From the NCBI GenBank assembly GCA_011959405.1, contig BLLX01000011.1, positions 1 through 38,667 of the forward strand: DNA of 38,667 nt, given 5' to 3'. Shown here one piece after another: positions 7,310-17,290 of this stretch (positions are counted from its first letter, which is position 1; every line of letters begins with the position of its first letter). The stretch comes from Muribaculaceae bacterium (GTDB taxonomy: Bacteria; Bacteroidota; Bacteroidia; Bacteroidales; Muribaculaceae). A program made the position numbers and the translations under genes. The notes beneath the pieces are model-generated. The model was not told where the DNA came from, made no database searches, and was given only the letters and a program-made list of their open reading frames with translations.

Positions 7310-8335
7310 ATGTGGTTAATTAACTCATCCATAGGCAGGAAATTCGTCATGGCCTTGACCGGAATTTGCCTTGTCCTGTTCGTCACGTTTCACGTGTTGA
7401 TGAATGCAGTTGCCATCGTGTGGCCCACAGCCTACAACCAGGTGTGTCTCTTTCTCGGAGCCAACTGGTATGCGCTTATCGCCTCGATGGGTCTCGGATT
7501 GCTTTTCGTGATCCACATCATCTACGCGCTGTGTCTCACCATTCAGAACCGCAAGGCTCGCGGTAACGATGCCTACAAGGTCAACAGCCGTCCGGCTTCT
7601 GTGGAATGGTCATCGCAAAACATGCTGGTGCTCGGTATCGTAGTCGTAGCATTCCTTGGCGTGCATCTGGTGCAGTTCTGGGCCAAGATGCAGGCTCAGG
7701 AAATCTGCGGCAACTGGTATGCTTATGAAAACACCATGATTCCCGCCGGCGCAGGTACCCTGTTCCTGCAGCTCGCGTTTGAGCAGTGGTGGACTCCTGT
7801 TGTCTACATCATCGGTTTTGTGGCTCTCTGGTTCCACATGAACCATGGTTTTTGGTCAATGTGGCAGAGCATCGGCTGGAACAATGCCACATGGCTGCCC
7901 CGTCTGAAAACCATTGCATGCTGGTGGACATCGGTCGTTGTGCTGCTGTTTATCCTTCAGGCTGTTGTGTTCACCCTCCGTGCCAACGAACAGTATTACC
8001 TGACCGACGGCAAGCTGCAGCTGCAGTATGAGGAAATGTATCGCGAGCACTATCAGGAAAAGAGCAAGGACCTGAAGATCGAATACATGCAGCTTCAGAA
8101 AAGCGGCGACAATGCCAAAATGATGGAACTGCAGCAGAAGGTACAGGCTCTCGGAGCTGAATACAGCACTTCCGTTGAAAACCTGATGAATCTGGCAGAC
8201 TCACGCGCGGCACAGGCTTGCGAATCTGAAGTAATTCCCGCTACCGAACTGATTCCCGCAACCCCCGTGGAAGAGATCGCAGAGGAAGAAGAGATCGTAG
8301 CATGCAGCGCCGATACCTCAATTGTTAATGAATAA
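7310..8335 (+). CDS. frdC: Fumarate reductase/succinate dehydrogenase cytochrome b subunit with long C-terminal tail
   Basis: This membrane subunit carries electrons from menaquinol to the FrdAB catalytic subunits. The first about 225 residues are a five-helix dihaem cytochrome b of the Bacteroides type ([35 protein letters not shown]). Candidate haem-ligand histidines are H28, H69, H119 and H176 or H179. The protein is 341 residues, while Bacteroides homologues as I know them end near residue 225-230. The extra 115 residues here are a charged, Gln/Glu/Lys-rich predicted coiled coil (about 232-300) and a Glu/Ala/Pro-rich end. The tail is in frame with no sign of a frameshift. It is the first gene of frdCAB. 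The gene name could also be sdhC; the anaerobic direction is inferred from the lineage. Confidence 0.95.
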   Translation: MWLINSSIGRKFVMALTGICLVLFVTFHVLMNAVAIVWPTAYNQVCLFLGANWYALIASMGLGLLFVIHIIYALCLTIQNRKARGNDAYKVNSRPASVEWSSQNMLVLGIVVVAFLGVHLVQFWAKMQAQEICGNWYAYENTMIPAGAGTLFLQLAFEQWWTPVVYIIGFVALWFHMNHGFWSMWQSIGWNNATWLPRLKTIACWWTSVVVLLFILQAVVFTLRANEQYYLTDGKLQLQYEEMYREHYQEKSKDLKIEYMQLQKSGDNAKMMELQQKVQALGAEYSTSVENLMNLADSRAAQACESEVIPATELIPATPVEEIAEEEEIVACSADTSIVNE

Positions 8336-8354
8336 CCCCGCTGATTCAACAAAT

Positions 8355-10334
8355 ATGGAACTCACAAAAACTACTGACGGCCTGGTAATGCCTGCCGCCG
8401 ATTCAAAAATTCCCGAAGGTCCTATTGCTGAAAAGTGGACCAATTATAAGGCACATCAGAAGCTGGTCAATCCTGCCAACAAACGCAAACTCGACATCAT
8501 CGTGGTCGGCACAGGTCTGGCCGGAGCATCTGCCGCTTCGTCACTGGCAGAGATGGGCTTCAACGTGCTCAACTTCTGCATTCAGGACTCTCCCCGTCGC
8601 GCACACTCTATCGCAGCACAGGGCGGTATAAATGCAGCAAAGAATTATCAGAATGACGGTGACTCAGTGTATCGTCTTTTCTACGACACCGTGAAAGGCG
8701 GTGACTATCGCGCACGTGAAGCCAACGTGTATCGTCTGGCTGAAGTGTCGAACAATATCATCGACCAGTGTGTGGCCCAGGGTGTACCTTTTGCACGTGA
8801 ATACGGCGGCCTGCTGGCCAACCGCTCTTTCGGCGGCGCACAGGTGTCGCGCACATTCTACGCCAAAGGACAGACTGGTCAGCAGCTTCTGCTCGGTGCA
8901 TACTCGTCGCTCAACCGTCAGATCGAACTCGGCAAGGTAAAGAGCTTCAACCGCTACGAGATGCACGAAGTGGTAATGATCGACGGACGTGCACGCGGCA
9001 TTATAGCCAAGAACCTTGTGACCGGCAAATTCGAACGTTTTGCCGCACATGCAGTGGTTATAGCCACCGGTGGATATGGCAACGCATACTTCCTCAGCAC
9101 CAACGCTATGGCAAGCAACTGCTCTGCAGCAATGGCCTGCTACCGCAAAGGCGCATATTTCGCAAATCCGGCATTCGTGCAGATCCACCCCACCTGTATC
9201 CCCGTACATGGTGACAAGCAGTCGAAACTTACCCTTATGTCAGAGTCGCTCCGCAACGACGGCCGCATCTGGGTGCCCAAAGACATCGAACTGTCCAAAA
9301 AACTGCAAAAAGGCGAGATCAAAGGCTCCGACATCCCCGAAGAAAAGCGTGACTACTATCTGGAACGCCGCTATCCCGCATTCGGCAACCTCGTGCCCCG
9401 CGACGTGGCTTCACGTGCAGCCAAAGAGCGCTGCGACAAGGGCTTCGGCGTAAACAACACCGGACTTGCCGTGTTCCTCGATTTCTCCGACGCCATCAAT
9501 CGTCTGGGCAAGGATGCTGTGGGCCAGCGCTACGGCAACCTCTTCGACATGTATGAAGAGATCACCGACGTTTCACCCTACGATGAACCGATGATGATAT
9601 ATCCCGCCATCCACTACACCATGGGCGGCATCTGGGTAGACTATGAACTGCAGACATCTCTGAAGGGACTTTTCGCTATCGGTGAGTGCAACTTCTCGGA
9701 TCACGGCGCAAACCGTCTGGGCGCGTCAGCTCTGATGCAGGGTCTTGCCGACGGATATTTCGTTCTCCCCTACACCATCCAGAACTATCTGAGCGACCAG
9801 ATCTCCGTGCCCCGCTTCTCTACCGATCTTCCCGAATTCGCAGAAGCCGAAAAGCAGTGCGCGGCACGTCAGCAGCAGCTCCTGTCGATCCAGGGCAGCC
9901 GTTCCGTCGACTCCATCCACAAGGAACTCGGCCATATCATGTGGGATCTCGTGGGCATGGCCCGTACAAAAGAGAGCCTGACCGAAGCCCTCAAGCGTCT
10001 CAAAGAACTGCGTAAGACATTTGAGACGGATCTTTATGTGCCCGGTTCTTCTGAAGGCTGGAACAATGAACTCGACAAGGCTTTCCGTCTGCGTGACTTC
10101 ATAACCATGGGCGAACTCATGGCCTACGACGCACTCAACCGCAATGAGAGCTGCGGCGGCCACTTCCGCGAAGAATACCAGACGGAAGAAGGTGAAGCCA
10201 AGCGTGACGACGAGCACTATTTCTATGTGGCTTGCTGGGATTATGCCGGAAACGACAACACTGCCCCCACCCTCATCAAGGAACCCCTCCACTATGAGGC
10301 TATCAAGGTACAGACCCGCAACTACAAATCATAA
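8355..10334 (+). CDS. frdA: Fumarate reductase/succinate dehydrogenase flavoprotein subunit
   Basis: This catalytic subunit interconverts fumarate and succinate at a covalently bound FAD. The 659-residue protein shows the FAD nucleotide-binding fold [20 protein letters not shown], the flavinylation His in [17 protein letters not shown], the substrate-loop segment [20 protein letters not shown], and the conserved [16 protein letters not shown] and [12 protein letters not shown] blocks. Length and order match Bacteroides FrdA. I prefer the ATG at 8355, 19 bases after frdC. An in-frame ATG at 8328 that overlaps the frdC stop, and a TTG at 8322, are also open. It lies between frdC and frdB and together they form the membrane-bound complex of anaerobic respiration and succinate production. 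Confidence 0.97.
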   Translation: MELTKTTDGLVMPAADSKIPEGPIAEKWTNYKAHQKLVNPANKRKLDIIVVGTGLAGASAASSLAEMGFNVLNFCIQDSPRRAHSIAAQGGINAAKNYQNDGDSVYRLFYDTVKGGDYRAREANVYRLAEVSNNIIDQCVAQGVPFAREYGGLLANRSFGGAQVSRTFYAKGQTGQQLLLGAYSSLNRQIELGKVKSFNRYEMHEVVMIDGRARGIIAKNLVTGKFERFAAHAVVIATGGYGNAYFLSTNAMASNCSAAMACYRKGAYFANPAFVQIHPTCIPVHGDKQSKLTLMSESLRNDGRIWVPKDIELSKKLQKGEIKGSDIPEEKRDYYLERRYPAFGNLVPRDVASRAAKERCDKGFGVNNTGLAVFLDFSDAINRLGKDAVGQRYGNLFDMYEEITDVSPYDEPMMIYPAIHYTMGGIWVDYELQTSLKGLFAIGECNFSDHGANRLGASALMQGLADGYFVLPYTIQNYLSDQISVPRFSTDLPEFAEAEKQCAARQQQLLSIQGSRSVDSIHKELGHIMWDLVGMARTKESLTEALKRLKELRKTFETDLYVPGSSEGWNNELDKAFRLRDFITMGELMAYDALNRNESCGGHFREEYQTEEGEAKRDDEHYFYVACWDYAGNDNTAPTLIKEPLHYEAIKVQTRNYKS

Positions 10335-10370
10335 ACAATATCTTCACCTCCATTAAATTCAAAAAAGAAA

Positions 10371-11120
10371 ATGGCTAAAATGACTGTAACCCTGAGGATT
10401 TGGCGTCAAGCTAACCCCAAAGCCGAAGGACGATTTGAGAATTATCAGGTGGAGACAGACACCGATACCTCATTTCTCGAGACTCTTGATATACTGAACG
10501 AGCAGCTCGTAGAGCAGAAGCAGGAACCCGTGGCATTCGACAGCGACTGCCGCGAAGGCATCTGCGGCATGTGTTCGCTTTACATCAACGGACATCCCCA
10601 CGGTCCCGCAACAGGCGCAACCACCTGCCAGCTCTATATGCGCAGATTCAAGGACGGCGAAACCATCACAGTGGAGCCTTGGCGCTCTGCCGCTTTCCCC
10701 GTGATCAAAGACCTGATCGTGGACCGCAATGCTTTCGATAAGATCCAGCAGGCCGGCGGCTATGTGTCGTTCAACTGCGGTGGCGCACAGGATGCCAACG
10801 ATCTGCCTATTTCGAAAGAAGCCGCCGATATGGCCATGGATTCCGCTACATGTATAGGCTGCGGCGCTTGCGTGGCAGCATGTAAAAACGGCTCTGCCAT
10901 GCTCTTTGTATCCGCCAAGGTCAGCCAGTTCGCACTGCTGCCCCAGGGTCAGGTGGAGCGTGTGCGCCGTGCCCGTAAAATGGTGGCCAAAATGGACGAA
11001 CTCGGTTTCGGCAACTGCACCAACACCGGAGCATGTGCGGCTGAATGTCCCAAAAATATTTCGCTGAGCAATATCGCACGTCTCAACCGCGAATTTATCT
11101 CTGCCAAGTGCAAGGAATAA
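10371..11120 (+). CDS. frdB: Fumarate reductase/succinate dehydrogenase iron-sulfur subunit
   Basis: The 249-residue subunit relays electrons between the haem subunit and FAD. The N-terminal plant-type ferredoxin domain has the [2Fe-2S] cysteines in [17 protein letters not shown] plus TTC further on. The C-terminal domain has [18 protein letters not shown] and [17 protein letters not shown], which hold the [4Fe-4S] and [3Fe-4S]-type clusters. The start 36 bases after frdA gives the normal length. A hairpin terminator follows at 11143, so frdB ends the operon. Confidence 0.97.
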   Translation: MAKMTVTLRIWRQANPKAEGRFENYQVETDTDTSFLETLDILNEQLVEQKQEPVAFDSDCREGICGMCSLYINGHPHGPATGATTCQLYMRRFKDGETITVEPWRSAAFPVIKDLIVDRNAFDKIQQAGGYVSFNCGGAQDANDLPISKEAADMAMDSATCIGCGACVAACKNGSAMLFVSAKVSQFALLPQGQVERVRRARKMVAKMDELGFGNCTNTGACAAECPKNISLSNIARLNREFISAKCKE

Positions 11121-11142
11121 AACAACGGTGACATCAATACTG

Positions 11143-11176
11143 AAAAAGTTCCGGCCCATATGGCAGGAACTTTTTT
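11143..11176. terminator. Terminator of frdCAB
   Basis: AAAAAGTTCC (11143-11152) pairs with GGAACTTTTT (11166-11175), followed by one more T. An inner GCC/GGC can extend the structure. It lies between the convergent ends of frdB (11120) and the SGNH-like gene (11185), and its A- and T-tracts suit both directions. Confidence 0.85.
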
Positions 11177-11184
11177 GTTTGTAT

Positions 11185-12102
11185 CTACTTAAGTGTGGAA
11201 AGATCGCGAATAAGAATGTCGGTGAATTTACGTGCGCCAACATCGGACGAAAGATGATCAGCGTCGTAGAAATCATCGGCCGTGAAGCGTTTGTCGCGCA
11301 TGTAATCCAGATAATGCAGGCCGTACTGATCGCGCAGCACTCCGATCAGACTGTCGGTCATCTCTGCCTGTATCGGATCAAGATTCTCATAATAACTATG
11401 CCATGCAGGAGTTGTCACCAGCACAAGTTCCAAGTGCCGCTTGCGGCAAAAATCAGCTATTTTGCGGGCATACCGGAAGTGTCCCTCCACTGCGTCGTGA
11501 CCGGCTGACGTATGACGGACTGCGGTCTGCTTCCCGGTTTCCTCCCAGCCAATCTGTCTGCTGCCTGAAAGATAGTCGGTACCCATACCAAGAGAATCGT
11601 ACGACAGCCCCTTGCCTGAGAGCAATGATGACAATTTGCCGCTGTAGATGGCAGGGCGCGAAAGCTCAAAATTGTATTTTGAAAAGTCGGAGTGCTCGTT
11701 GACATCCATATATATCTTATAATTGACCGCATAGATCCAGTCTGTGTCGCTGTCCTCAAACTCAGGATCAAAAAATGAGAAATAGGACACAGGAAGAATC
11801 ACGGTCTTCAGGCTGTCATACAGTCCGGCATACTGGGTCAGCAACACATAGTCGTAGTGAAAGATCTGTGACACATTGGCCAGATTGAAAGCCTTTGAGT
11901 CAAACAGAGCCGGGTTTATGCCGTAATATGTATGGGAGCTGCCTAAAACGAGGATTTCCACATCGCCGGCATTGCGGCTCATCCACTCGTGCTTGAATTT
12001 ATACGGGTTGTCGACATATGTGCGTACCAGATATTCTCCAGCAGCCAAGGTGGTTGCCACCAGCATGCCGAATTTAAAACATTGTATCAGAAATTTTCTC
12101 AT
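11185..12102 (-). CDS. SGNH/AlgJ-like protein, partner of the MBOAT acyltransferase
   Basis: The 305-residue protein has one N-terminal hydrophobic helix (about residues 7-22), then a soluble domain probably facing the periplasm. An SGNH-type block I is visible as ILVLGSSHTYYGINP, and a block V-like DADHLSSDVGARKF near the C-terminus offers the Asp and His. These proteins usually complete an acyl transfer to a polysaccharide or protein after an MBOAT membrane protein has moved the acyl group across the membrane. The gene lies 16 bases downstream of an MBOAT gene, which supports this role. The acceptor is unknown. The catalytic assignment rests on motif position only. Confidence 0.85.
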   Translation of the reverse strand: MRKFLIQCFKFGMLVATTLAAGEYLVRTYVDNPYKFKHEWMSRNAGDVEILVLGSSHTYYGINPALFDSKAFNLANVSQIFHYDYVLLTQYAGLYDSLKTVILPVSYFSFFDPEFEDSDTDWIYAVNYKIYMDVNEHSDFSKYNFELSRPAIYSGKLSSLLSGKGLSYDSLGMGTDYLSGSRQIGWEETGKQTAVRHTSAGHDAVEGHFRYARKIADFCRKRHLELVLVTTPAWHSYYENLDPIQAEMTDSLIGVLRDQYGLHYLDYMRDKRFTADDFYDADHLSSDVGARKFTDILIRDLSTLK

Positions 12103-12118
12103 ATACGCCGGCTTTTTG

Positions 12119-13561
12119 TCAGAATTGGAAATAGATGAAATCCTCCGGACTATGTGACCATACCAATATCAGCAGGAATACCATATAGTATACCACCCAT
12201 CTGACGACCTTGTGGCGAAAGAGTCCTTTGTCGGGAAACTGCAATCCGAATTCCCGTTCACGCTGGAGCCATTCGACCGCCATCAGAATTGCCACCGACA
12301 CAAGTGCTTTTTTGTACATGAGCGGCAATACAGGCTCAAATTCCGCGAACATGCGATATATATATCCCCAGGCCTGAGAAACCGTATCGGATCGGAAAAT
12401 GATCCATCCGACTGTCACAAAGGCGAATGTGACCGCAATCTGCAGCAGCTCCAAGAGCGTAGGCGTCACGCGTCCGGCGGCCACAACTCCTGAAGAGTGT
12501 GTACGGTTCTTTCCTGCAATGAGCAGCGGAATAAACAGGAGTGCGTTAAACGCTCCCCACCCCACAAATGTCCAGTCCGCGCCATGCCACAGTCCGCTCA
12601 GAAGGAAAATGACCAGAACGTTACGTATGGCAATGGCCGTGCCACGGCGGCTACCGCCGAGCGGTATGTAGATATAGTCGATGAACCAGGTGTTGAGCGA
12701 TATGTGCCAACGGCGCCAGAACTCGGCTATGTCGCGTGACAGATATGGGAAATTGAAATTACGCATCAGTCTGATTCCAAACAGCCGGGCCGTGCCTATG
12801 GCTATGTCTGAGTAACCGGAGAAATCTCCATATATCTGGAATGCGAAGAACACGCCGCCCCATACGAGCATTCCTCCGTCGATCGACTGGTAGCCGTCGA
12901 ACACATAATTGACCACTTCCGCACAATTGTCGGCCACAACAATTTTTTTGAACAGCCCCCATAATATCTGCCGCATGCCCTCCACCGCCTGCCCGTAATC
13001 AAACCTGCGCGGACCGAGGAATTGCGGCAGCAGATTTGTGGCACGTTCGATCGGTCCGGCGACAAGCTGCGGAAAAAAGCTGATGTAGGCGAAAAAAGCC
13101 GGGACATCGTGTGTCGGCGCAATTTTTCCTCTATATACGTCGATAGTGTAACTGAGGGCCTGAAAAGTGTAAAAACTTATGCCGACAGGCAGAATCAGAT
13201 CAAGAGTGACTTTGTCCAACCCGATGCCTAACGCCGCCATCATGGCCGACAGGCTCGCCGAAAAGAAATCAAAATACTTGTAGATGCAGAGCACTCCAAG
13301 GTTCAGGACAATATTTGAAATGCTGACGAGCTTGCGCAGGCCGTCTCGGCCGTCAAATCTTTCCAGAAGCAACCCGCTTGCATAACTGCATACGGTGGTG
13401 AGGGCTATCAGCAACAGAAAACGCCAGTTCCACCATCCGTAAAACAGATAGCTTGCGGCAACCACAAACAGGTTCTGCACTCTCAGTCTGTAGAATACTT
13501 TCCAATACAGCAAAAAGACAACCGGAAGGAAAAGTAGAAATTCAAATGAATTAAAAAGCAC
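12119..13561 (-). CDS. MBOAT family O-acyltransferase (AlgI-like)
   Basis: The 480-residue polytopic membrane protein shows the family's characteristic start (LFNSFEFLLFLPVVFLLYW), the segment FNFPYLSRDIAEFWRRWHIS, then FIDYIYIPLGGSRRG, and the active-site His in SGLWHGADWTFVGWGAFNAL. Homologues such as AlgI move acetyl or other acyl groups to cell-surface glycans. The start codon is GTG at 13561, chosen because the N-terminal sequence aligns with the family from its first residues. The gene is transcribed divergently from bamD and followed by its SGNH-like partner. No glycan biosynthesis genes are adjacent, so the substrate is open. Confidence 0.95.
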   Translation of the reverse strand: MLFNSFEFLLFLPVVFLLYWKVFYRLRVQNLFVVAASYLFYGWWNWRFLLLIALTTVCSYASGLLLERFDGRDGLRKLVSISNIVLNLGVLCIYKYFDFFSASLSAMMAALGIGLDKVTLDLILPVGISFYTFQALSYTIDVYRGKIAPTHDVPAFFAYISFFPQLVAGPIERATNLLPQFLGPRRFDYGQAVEGMRQILWGLFKKIVVADNCAEVVNYVFDGYQSIDGGMLVWGGVFFAFQIYGDFSGYSDIAIGTARLFGIRLMRNFNFPYLSRDIAEFWRRWHISLNTWFIDYIYIPLGGSRRGTAIAIRNVLVIFLLSGLWHGADWTFVGWGAFNALLFIPLLIAGKNRTHSSGVVAAGRVTPTLLELLQIAVTFAFVTVGWIIFRSDTVSQAWGYIYRMFAEFEPVLPLMYKKALVSVAILMAVEWLQREREFGLQFPDKGLFRHKVVRWVVYYMVFLLILVWSHSPEDFIYFQF

Positions 13562-13591
13562 GCTGGAAAATTGACTAAATAATTATAGACA

Positions 13592-13623
13592 CAAATTTAC
13601 GTTTTTTTAAGCAAAATTTCAAC
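13592..13623 (-). promoter_or_regulatory. Promoter of the MBOAT-SGNH pair
   Basis: On the minus strand GTTG (13620-13623) and TAAATTTG (13592-13599) are 20 bases apart. This fits the Bacteroidetes promoter and lies about 30 bases before the GTG start at 13561. Confidence 0.65.
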
Positions 13624-13663
13624 CTGTATTGCAATAAATGGATGATAATTCGCGGATATTTAG

Positions 13664-13671
13664 TAACTTTG
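13664..13671 (+). promoter_or_regulatory. -7 element upstream of bamD
   Basis: TAACTTTG matches TAnnTTTG and sits 33 bases before the bamD ATG. The -33 partner is poor (GATG near the expected position). Confidence 0.5.
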
Positions 13672-13704
13672 CATCTTGAATAATCGGCAACACAAATCAT
13701 TACA

Positions 13705-14508
13705 ATGCGCAAGTTTCTGACATATATCATATTATCCCTCACTCTCACCTCATGCGGCGAGTATCAGCGCGTACTTAAAAGCAACGATGCCAATGTGAAA
13801 TACGAATATGCCAAGCGTAGTTTCGAACAAGGGAAATATGTGCAGGCCGCATCTGTGCTCGGAGAGATAGTCACTCTGTTCAAGGGTACAGAAAAAGCGG
13901 AAGAGACTCTTTTCATGCTGGCCATGTGCAACTATGAGAACAAGGATTATCTGAATTCCGGATCTTATTTCCGCACATATTATCAGCGCTACCCGAAAGG
14001 CAAATATGCCGAGGATTCCCGTTTTTTCTGTGGCTACGGCTATTATCTTGACTCTCCCGACGCTCAGCTCGACCAGAGCGGCACCGTACAGGCCATACAG
14101 GAACTGCAGAGTTTTCTGGAAATGTATCCGAAGAGCGAGAAAGTGCCTGTGGCTCAGAATGCCATTTTTGAAATGCAGGACAAACTCACGCTCAAGCAGC
14201 TGCAGAATGCCCAACTTTATTACAATCTCGGCACATACGGCGGCAACAATTTCCAGTCGGCCATTATTGTGGCTCAGAACGCGATCAGAGACTATCCGTA
14301 TTCCAAATACAAGGAACAGCTGGAACTGCTGGTGCTGAAAGCGCGCTTCAAGGAGGCGGAATTGTCCGTAGCCGAGAAGCAGGCCGACCGCTACCGTCAG
14401 GTTGTCGATGAATACTACTCGTTTATCAACGAATATCCCGAGAGCGCTCACCGCTCGGAAGCCGACAATATCTACAAGATTGCATCGCGCCACATCCAGC
14501 CTGATTAA
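13705..14508 (+). CDS. bamD: Outer membrane assembly lipoprotein BamD
   Basis: BamD is the essential lipoprotein of the BAM complex that inserts beta-barrel proteins into the outer membrane. The 267-residue product has a lipoprotein signal with Cys in TLTSCGEYQ and TPR-like helical repeats (for example KYEYAKRSFEQGKYVQAASV, YLNSGSYFRTYYQRYPKGKY, VVDEYYSFINEYPES), ending in a helix. Length fits the Bacteroidetes family. It opens an eight-gene plus-strand run and is followed by rpoZ, an order often seen in Bacteroidetes. Confidence 0.94.
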   Translation: MRKFLTYIILSLTLTSCGEYQRVLKSNDANVKYEYAKRSFEQGKYVQAASVLGEIVTLFKGTEKAEETLFMLAMCNYENKDYLNSGSYFRTYYQRYPKGKYAEDSRFFCGYGYYLDSPDAQLDQSGTVQAIQELQSFLEMYPKSEKVPVAQNAIFEMQDKLTLKQLQNAQLYYNLGTYGGNNFQSAIIVAQNAIRDYPYSKYKEQLELLVLKARFKEAELSVAEKQADRYRQVVDEYYSFINEYPESAHRSEADNIYKIASRHIQPD

Positions 14509-14568
14509 TCAGCACATATCAAAGATTAAAAATACAATAACTCCAAACTTATAACGTCATTTATTAGA

Positions 14569-14901
14569 ATGGACTACAAAAAGACGAATGCCCCGATCAA
14601 CACAGTGACCCGCGACATGGTCAAATTATCCGAAGACACGGGCAACGTGTATGAAACCGTGGCTATCATAGCCAAGCGTGCCAATCAGATTGCCGGCCAG
14701 ATGAAACATGATCTGGAGAAAAAACTTCAGGAATTCGCGTCGATGAACGACTCGCTGGAAGAGGTTTCGGAAAACCGCGAGCAGATCGAGATTTCCCGCT
14801 ATTACGAGAAATTACCCAAACCCACACTGATCGCCGCACAAGAGTATGAGGAAGGCAAAATCCACTTCCGCAATCCCGCGCGTGATCATAACTTAGACTG
14901 A
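14569..14901 (+). CDS. rpoZ: RNA polymerase omega subunit, Bacteroidetes type
   Basis: The 110-residue protein has the Bacteroidetes omega pattern: TVTRDMVKLSEDTGNVYETV, AIIAKRANQIAG and a longer acidic C-terminal part with SRYYEKLPKPTLIAAQEYEEG. Omega stabilises the RNA polymerase core via beta-prime. The gene sits 60 bases behind bamD and 22 bases before aroE. Such omega subunits are divergent from the E. coli one, so the assignment rests on these blocks and gene order. Confidence 0.88.
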   Translation: MDYKKTNAPINTVTRDMVKLSEDTGNVYETVAIIAKRANQIAGQMKHDLEKKLQEFASMNDSLEEVSENREQIEISRYYEKLPKPTLIAAQEYEEGKIHFRNPARDHNLD

Positions 14902-14923
14902 TACACAAGTCTGACATACTGGC

Positions 14924-15691
14924 ATGCGCAATTTCGGACTGATAGGGTTTCCGCTCGGACACTCCTTTTCAGCTCGCTTTTTCAACGATAAATTCAAAAG
15001 CGAGAGCATTAGTGCGCATTATTCCAACTTCGAGCTCCCCGATATCGGCGACCTGACAGAATTGCTGGCAGAATATCCCGATATCGAGGGCTTTAATGTA
15101 ACCATACCATACAAGGAACTTATACTTCCTTATCTATCGGATATTTCGGCCGAAGCATCGGCTATAGGTGCAGTCAACACGGTTAACGTCACGTATCCCG
15201 ACGGTGACAGCGGTCCCCGTCTGTCGGGTTTCAATACTGATGCGCCTGCGTTTGCCCGGACATTGGCACCGATGCTCTCTGCCACCGATACCTCACCCTG
15301 CAAAGCTCTGGTGCTCGGCACCGGAGGGGCTGCCAAAGCGGTGAGACACGCACTCGTCTCTTTGGGTGTGACATCTGAATCTGTAAGCCGTAGCAAGGAC
15401 AATGGCGATCTTACATACAACGATCTTACCGGTGATATAATAGAATCGCACCGAATCATTGTCAATGCGACACCTCTCGGCACTTTTCCCGATACCGACA
15501 GTTGTCCACCGATTCCATATCAGTTTCTCTCGGCTCGGCATATATGCTATGATCTTGTCTATAATCCGGCAGAAACACTGTTCATGCGCAATGCCGCCAA
15601 ACATGGGGCCACAGTGAAAAACGGCATGGATATGCTCAGACTTCAGGCTCTTATGTCGTGGGAGATATGGAATTCCGGCAGCAGATATTGA
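14924..15691 (+). CDS. aroE: Shikimate dehydrogenase
   Basis: The enzyme reduces 3-dehydroshikimate to shikimate with NADPH in the aromatic amino acid pathway. The 255-residue protein shows the shikimate-binding Ser in FPLGHSFSARFF (S14), the catalytic Lys in NVTIPYKEL (K64), Asn in IGAVNT (N85), Asp in FNTDAPAF (D106) and the dinucleotide-binding loop VLGTGGAAKAV. The C-terminal NGMDMLRLQA segment is also typical. It is slightly short compared with E. coli AroE (about 270 residues), which is usual in Bacteroidetes. The start 22 bases after rpoZ gives a full N-terminus. Confidence 0.96.
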   Translation: MRNFGLIGFPLGHSFSARFFNDKFKSESISAHYSNFELPDIGDLTELLAEYPDIEGFNVTIPYKELILPYLSDISAEASAIGAVNTVNVTYPDGDSGPRLSGFNTDAPAFARTLAPMLSATDTSPCKALVLGTGGAAKAVRHALVSLGVTSESVSRSKDNGDLTYNDLTGDIIESHRIIVNATPLGTFPDTDSCPPIPYQFLSARHICYDLVYNPAETLFMRNAAKHGATVKNGMDMLRLQALMSWEIWNSGSRY

Positions 15692-15727
15692 CTCTACACA
15701 GACCTAACGGAATAACACACCACGCGT

Positions 15728-17290
15728 ATGCTTGTAAAAGTTTTCGGAGCCGCAGTACAAGGGATTGACGCATTGCCCATCACCATCGAGGTGTCGGTGA
15801 GCAAAGGCTTCCAGTTCTCCATTGTCGGTCTGGCAGACACTGCCGTGAAAGAAAGTTACGCCAGAGTCATGAGCGCCATAGGAGAAAGCAAGATGGTGCC
15901 GCCACACAGGGAAATCCTGATAAACATGTCGCCGGCCGATGTCAGAAAAGAAGGTGCGGCCTACGATCTGCCCATAGCCATAGGAATGCTCGCGGCCGAC
16001 GGTCAGATTTCGGCCGAAAGGCTCGGGCAATACATGATAATGGGAGAACTGTCGCTTGACGGCACTCTGCTTCCCATAAAAGGAGTCCTGCCTATGGCTA
16101 TCAAGGCCCGGGAAATGGGGTTTGAGGGTATGATTGTACCGTCGGCCAATGTCAGCGAAGCCGCTGTGGTCAATAATCTTAAAGTTTACGGTGTGGACAG
16201 CCTGACACAGGCTGCCGGACTTGTCAACGGCACTGAAAACGTGACACCGACTGAAGTAGATACACGTGCAGAGTTTGCCAGCGCGTCTGGATCGTTTGAT
16301 CTCGATTTTGCCGAAGTCAAAGGCCAGGAACTTGTGAAACGCGCCTTTGAGGTGGCATGTGCTGGCGGACATAATATCTTGTTGGTCGGCCCTCCCGGCT
16401 CCGGCAAATCCATGATGGCAAAACGTCTGCCGTCGATTCTTCCTCCGCTCACGCTGAGCGAAGCACTGGAAACTACCAAAATACACTCTGTGGCTGGCAG
16501 GCTCAAAAGAGGAGCGCACCTGATGACCTCACGTCCTTTCCGCTCCCCGCATCACACCATCTCGCCTGTGGCGCTTGTGGGCGGCGGATCATCGCAGCCG
16601 ATGCCGGGAGAAATATCACTTGCCCACAACGGCGTGCTTTTTCTGGATGAATTTCCGGAATTCTCCCGCTCAGTGCTGGAAGTAATGCGTCAGCCGCTCG
16701 AGGACCGTTGTATCAATATATCGCGTGCAAGATATTCGGTGGACTATCCTGCAGGATTCATGTTAGTGGCATCGATGAATCCGTGTCCGTGCGGATATTA
16801 CAACCACCCTACCCGACAATGCACATGCCAGCCAGGAGCAGTCGGTAAATATATGAGCCAGATATCCGGGCCGCTGCTTGACCGAATAGACATACAGGTG
16901 GAGATTCTTCCTGTTCCCTTCGAACAGCTCTCGTCGACCAATGCCGGAGGAGAGTCAAGTGCAGAAATACGGGCACGGGTCATACGCGCCAGAGCCATAC
17001 AGACGGAACGATACCGCCATGATCCAAAGGTGCACTGCAACGCGCAGATGGGACCTAAACATATGACGGAATTTGCGGCTCTGGACGATACGTGCACGGC
17101 GATTCTGCGTGATGCCATGATTCGGCTGGACATGAGTGCACGTGCTTATGACCGCATCATCAGGGTGTCACGGACCATTGCAGATATTGAAGGATCGGAC
17201 CGCATACAATCCCACCACATCAGGGAAGCTATCAGTTACCGCAATCTTGACCGCTCCACCTGGGGAGCATATATGCCGGCAAACCAGTAA
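15728..17290 (+). CDS. comM: YifB/ComM family Mg chelatase-like AAA ATPase
   Basis: The family member ComM is a hexameric branch-migration helicase that helps integrate DNA taken up during transformation; most members are uncharacterised. The 520-residue protein has the N-terminal Lon-like fold (KVFGAAVQGIDALPITIEV, PADVRKEGAAYDLPIA), Walker A GPPGSGKS at 221-228, Walker B VLFLDEFPEF, a four-Cys cluster NPCPCGYYNHPTRQCTC, and a C-terminal Mg-chelatase-like domain. Length is normal. It lies in the bamD operon, 36 bases behind aroE. A ComEC-like gene is also in this window but in a different operon. Confidence 0.95.
   Translation: MLVKVFGAAVQGIDALPITIEVSVSKGFQFSIVGLADTAVKESYARVMSAIGESKMVPPHREILINMSPADVRKEGAAYDLPIAIGMLAADGQISAERLGQYMIMGELSLDGTLLPIKGVLPMAIKAREMGFEGMIVPSANVSEAAVVNNLKVYGVDSLTQAAGLVNGTENVTPTEVDTRAEFASASGSFDLDFAEVKGQELVKRAFEVACAGGHNILLVGPPGSGKSMMAKRLPSILPPLTLSEALETTKIHSVAGRLKRGAHLMTSRPFRSPHHTISPVALVGGGSSQPMPGEISLAHNGVLFLDEFPEFSRSVLEVMRQPLEDRCINISRARYSVDYPAGFMLVASMNPCPCGYYNHPTRQCTCQPGAVGKYMSQISGPLLDRIDIQVEILPVPFEQLSSTNAGGESSAEIRARVIRARAIQTERYRHDPKVHCNAQMGPKHMTEFAALDDTCTAILRDAMIRLDMSARAYDRIIRVSRTIADIEGSDRIQSHHIREAISYRNLDRSTWGAYMPANQ

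Noticed and set aside
10470-11276. 268-residue minus-strand ORF antisense to frdB
   Set aside because: Lies opposite the conserved ferredoxin-type cysteine motifs of frdB and crosses its terminator; a codon-bias shadow.
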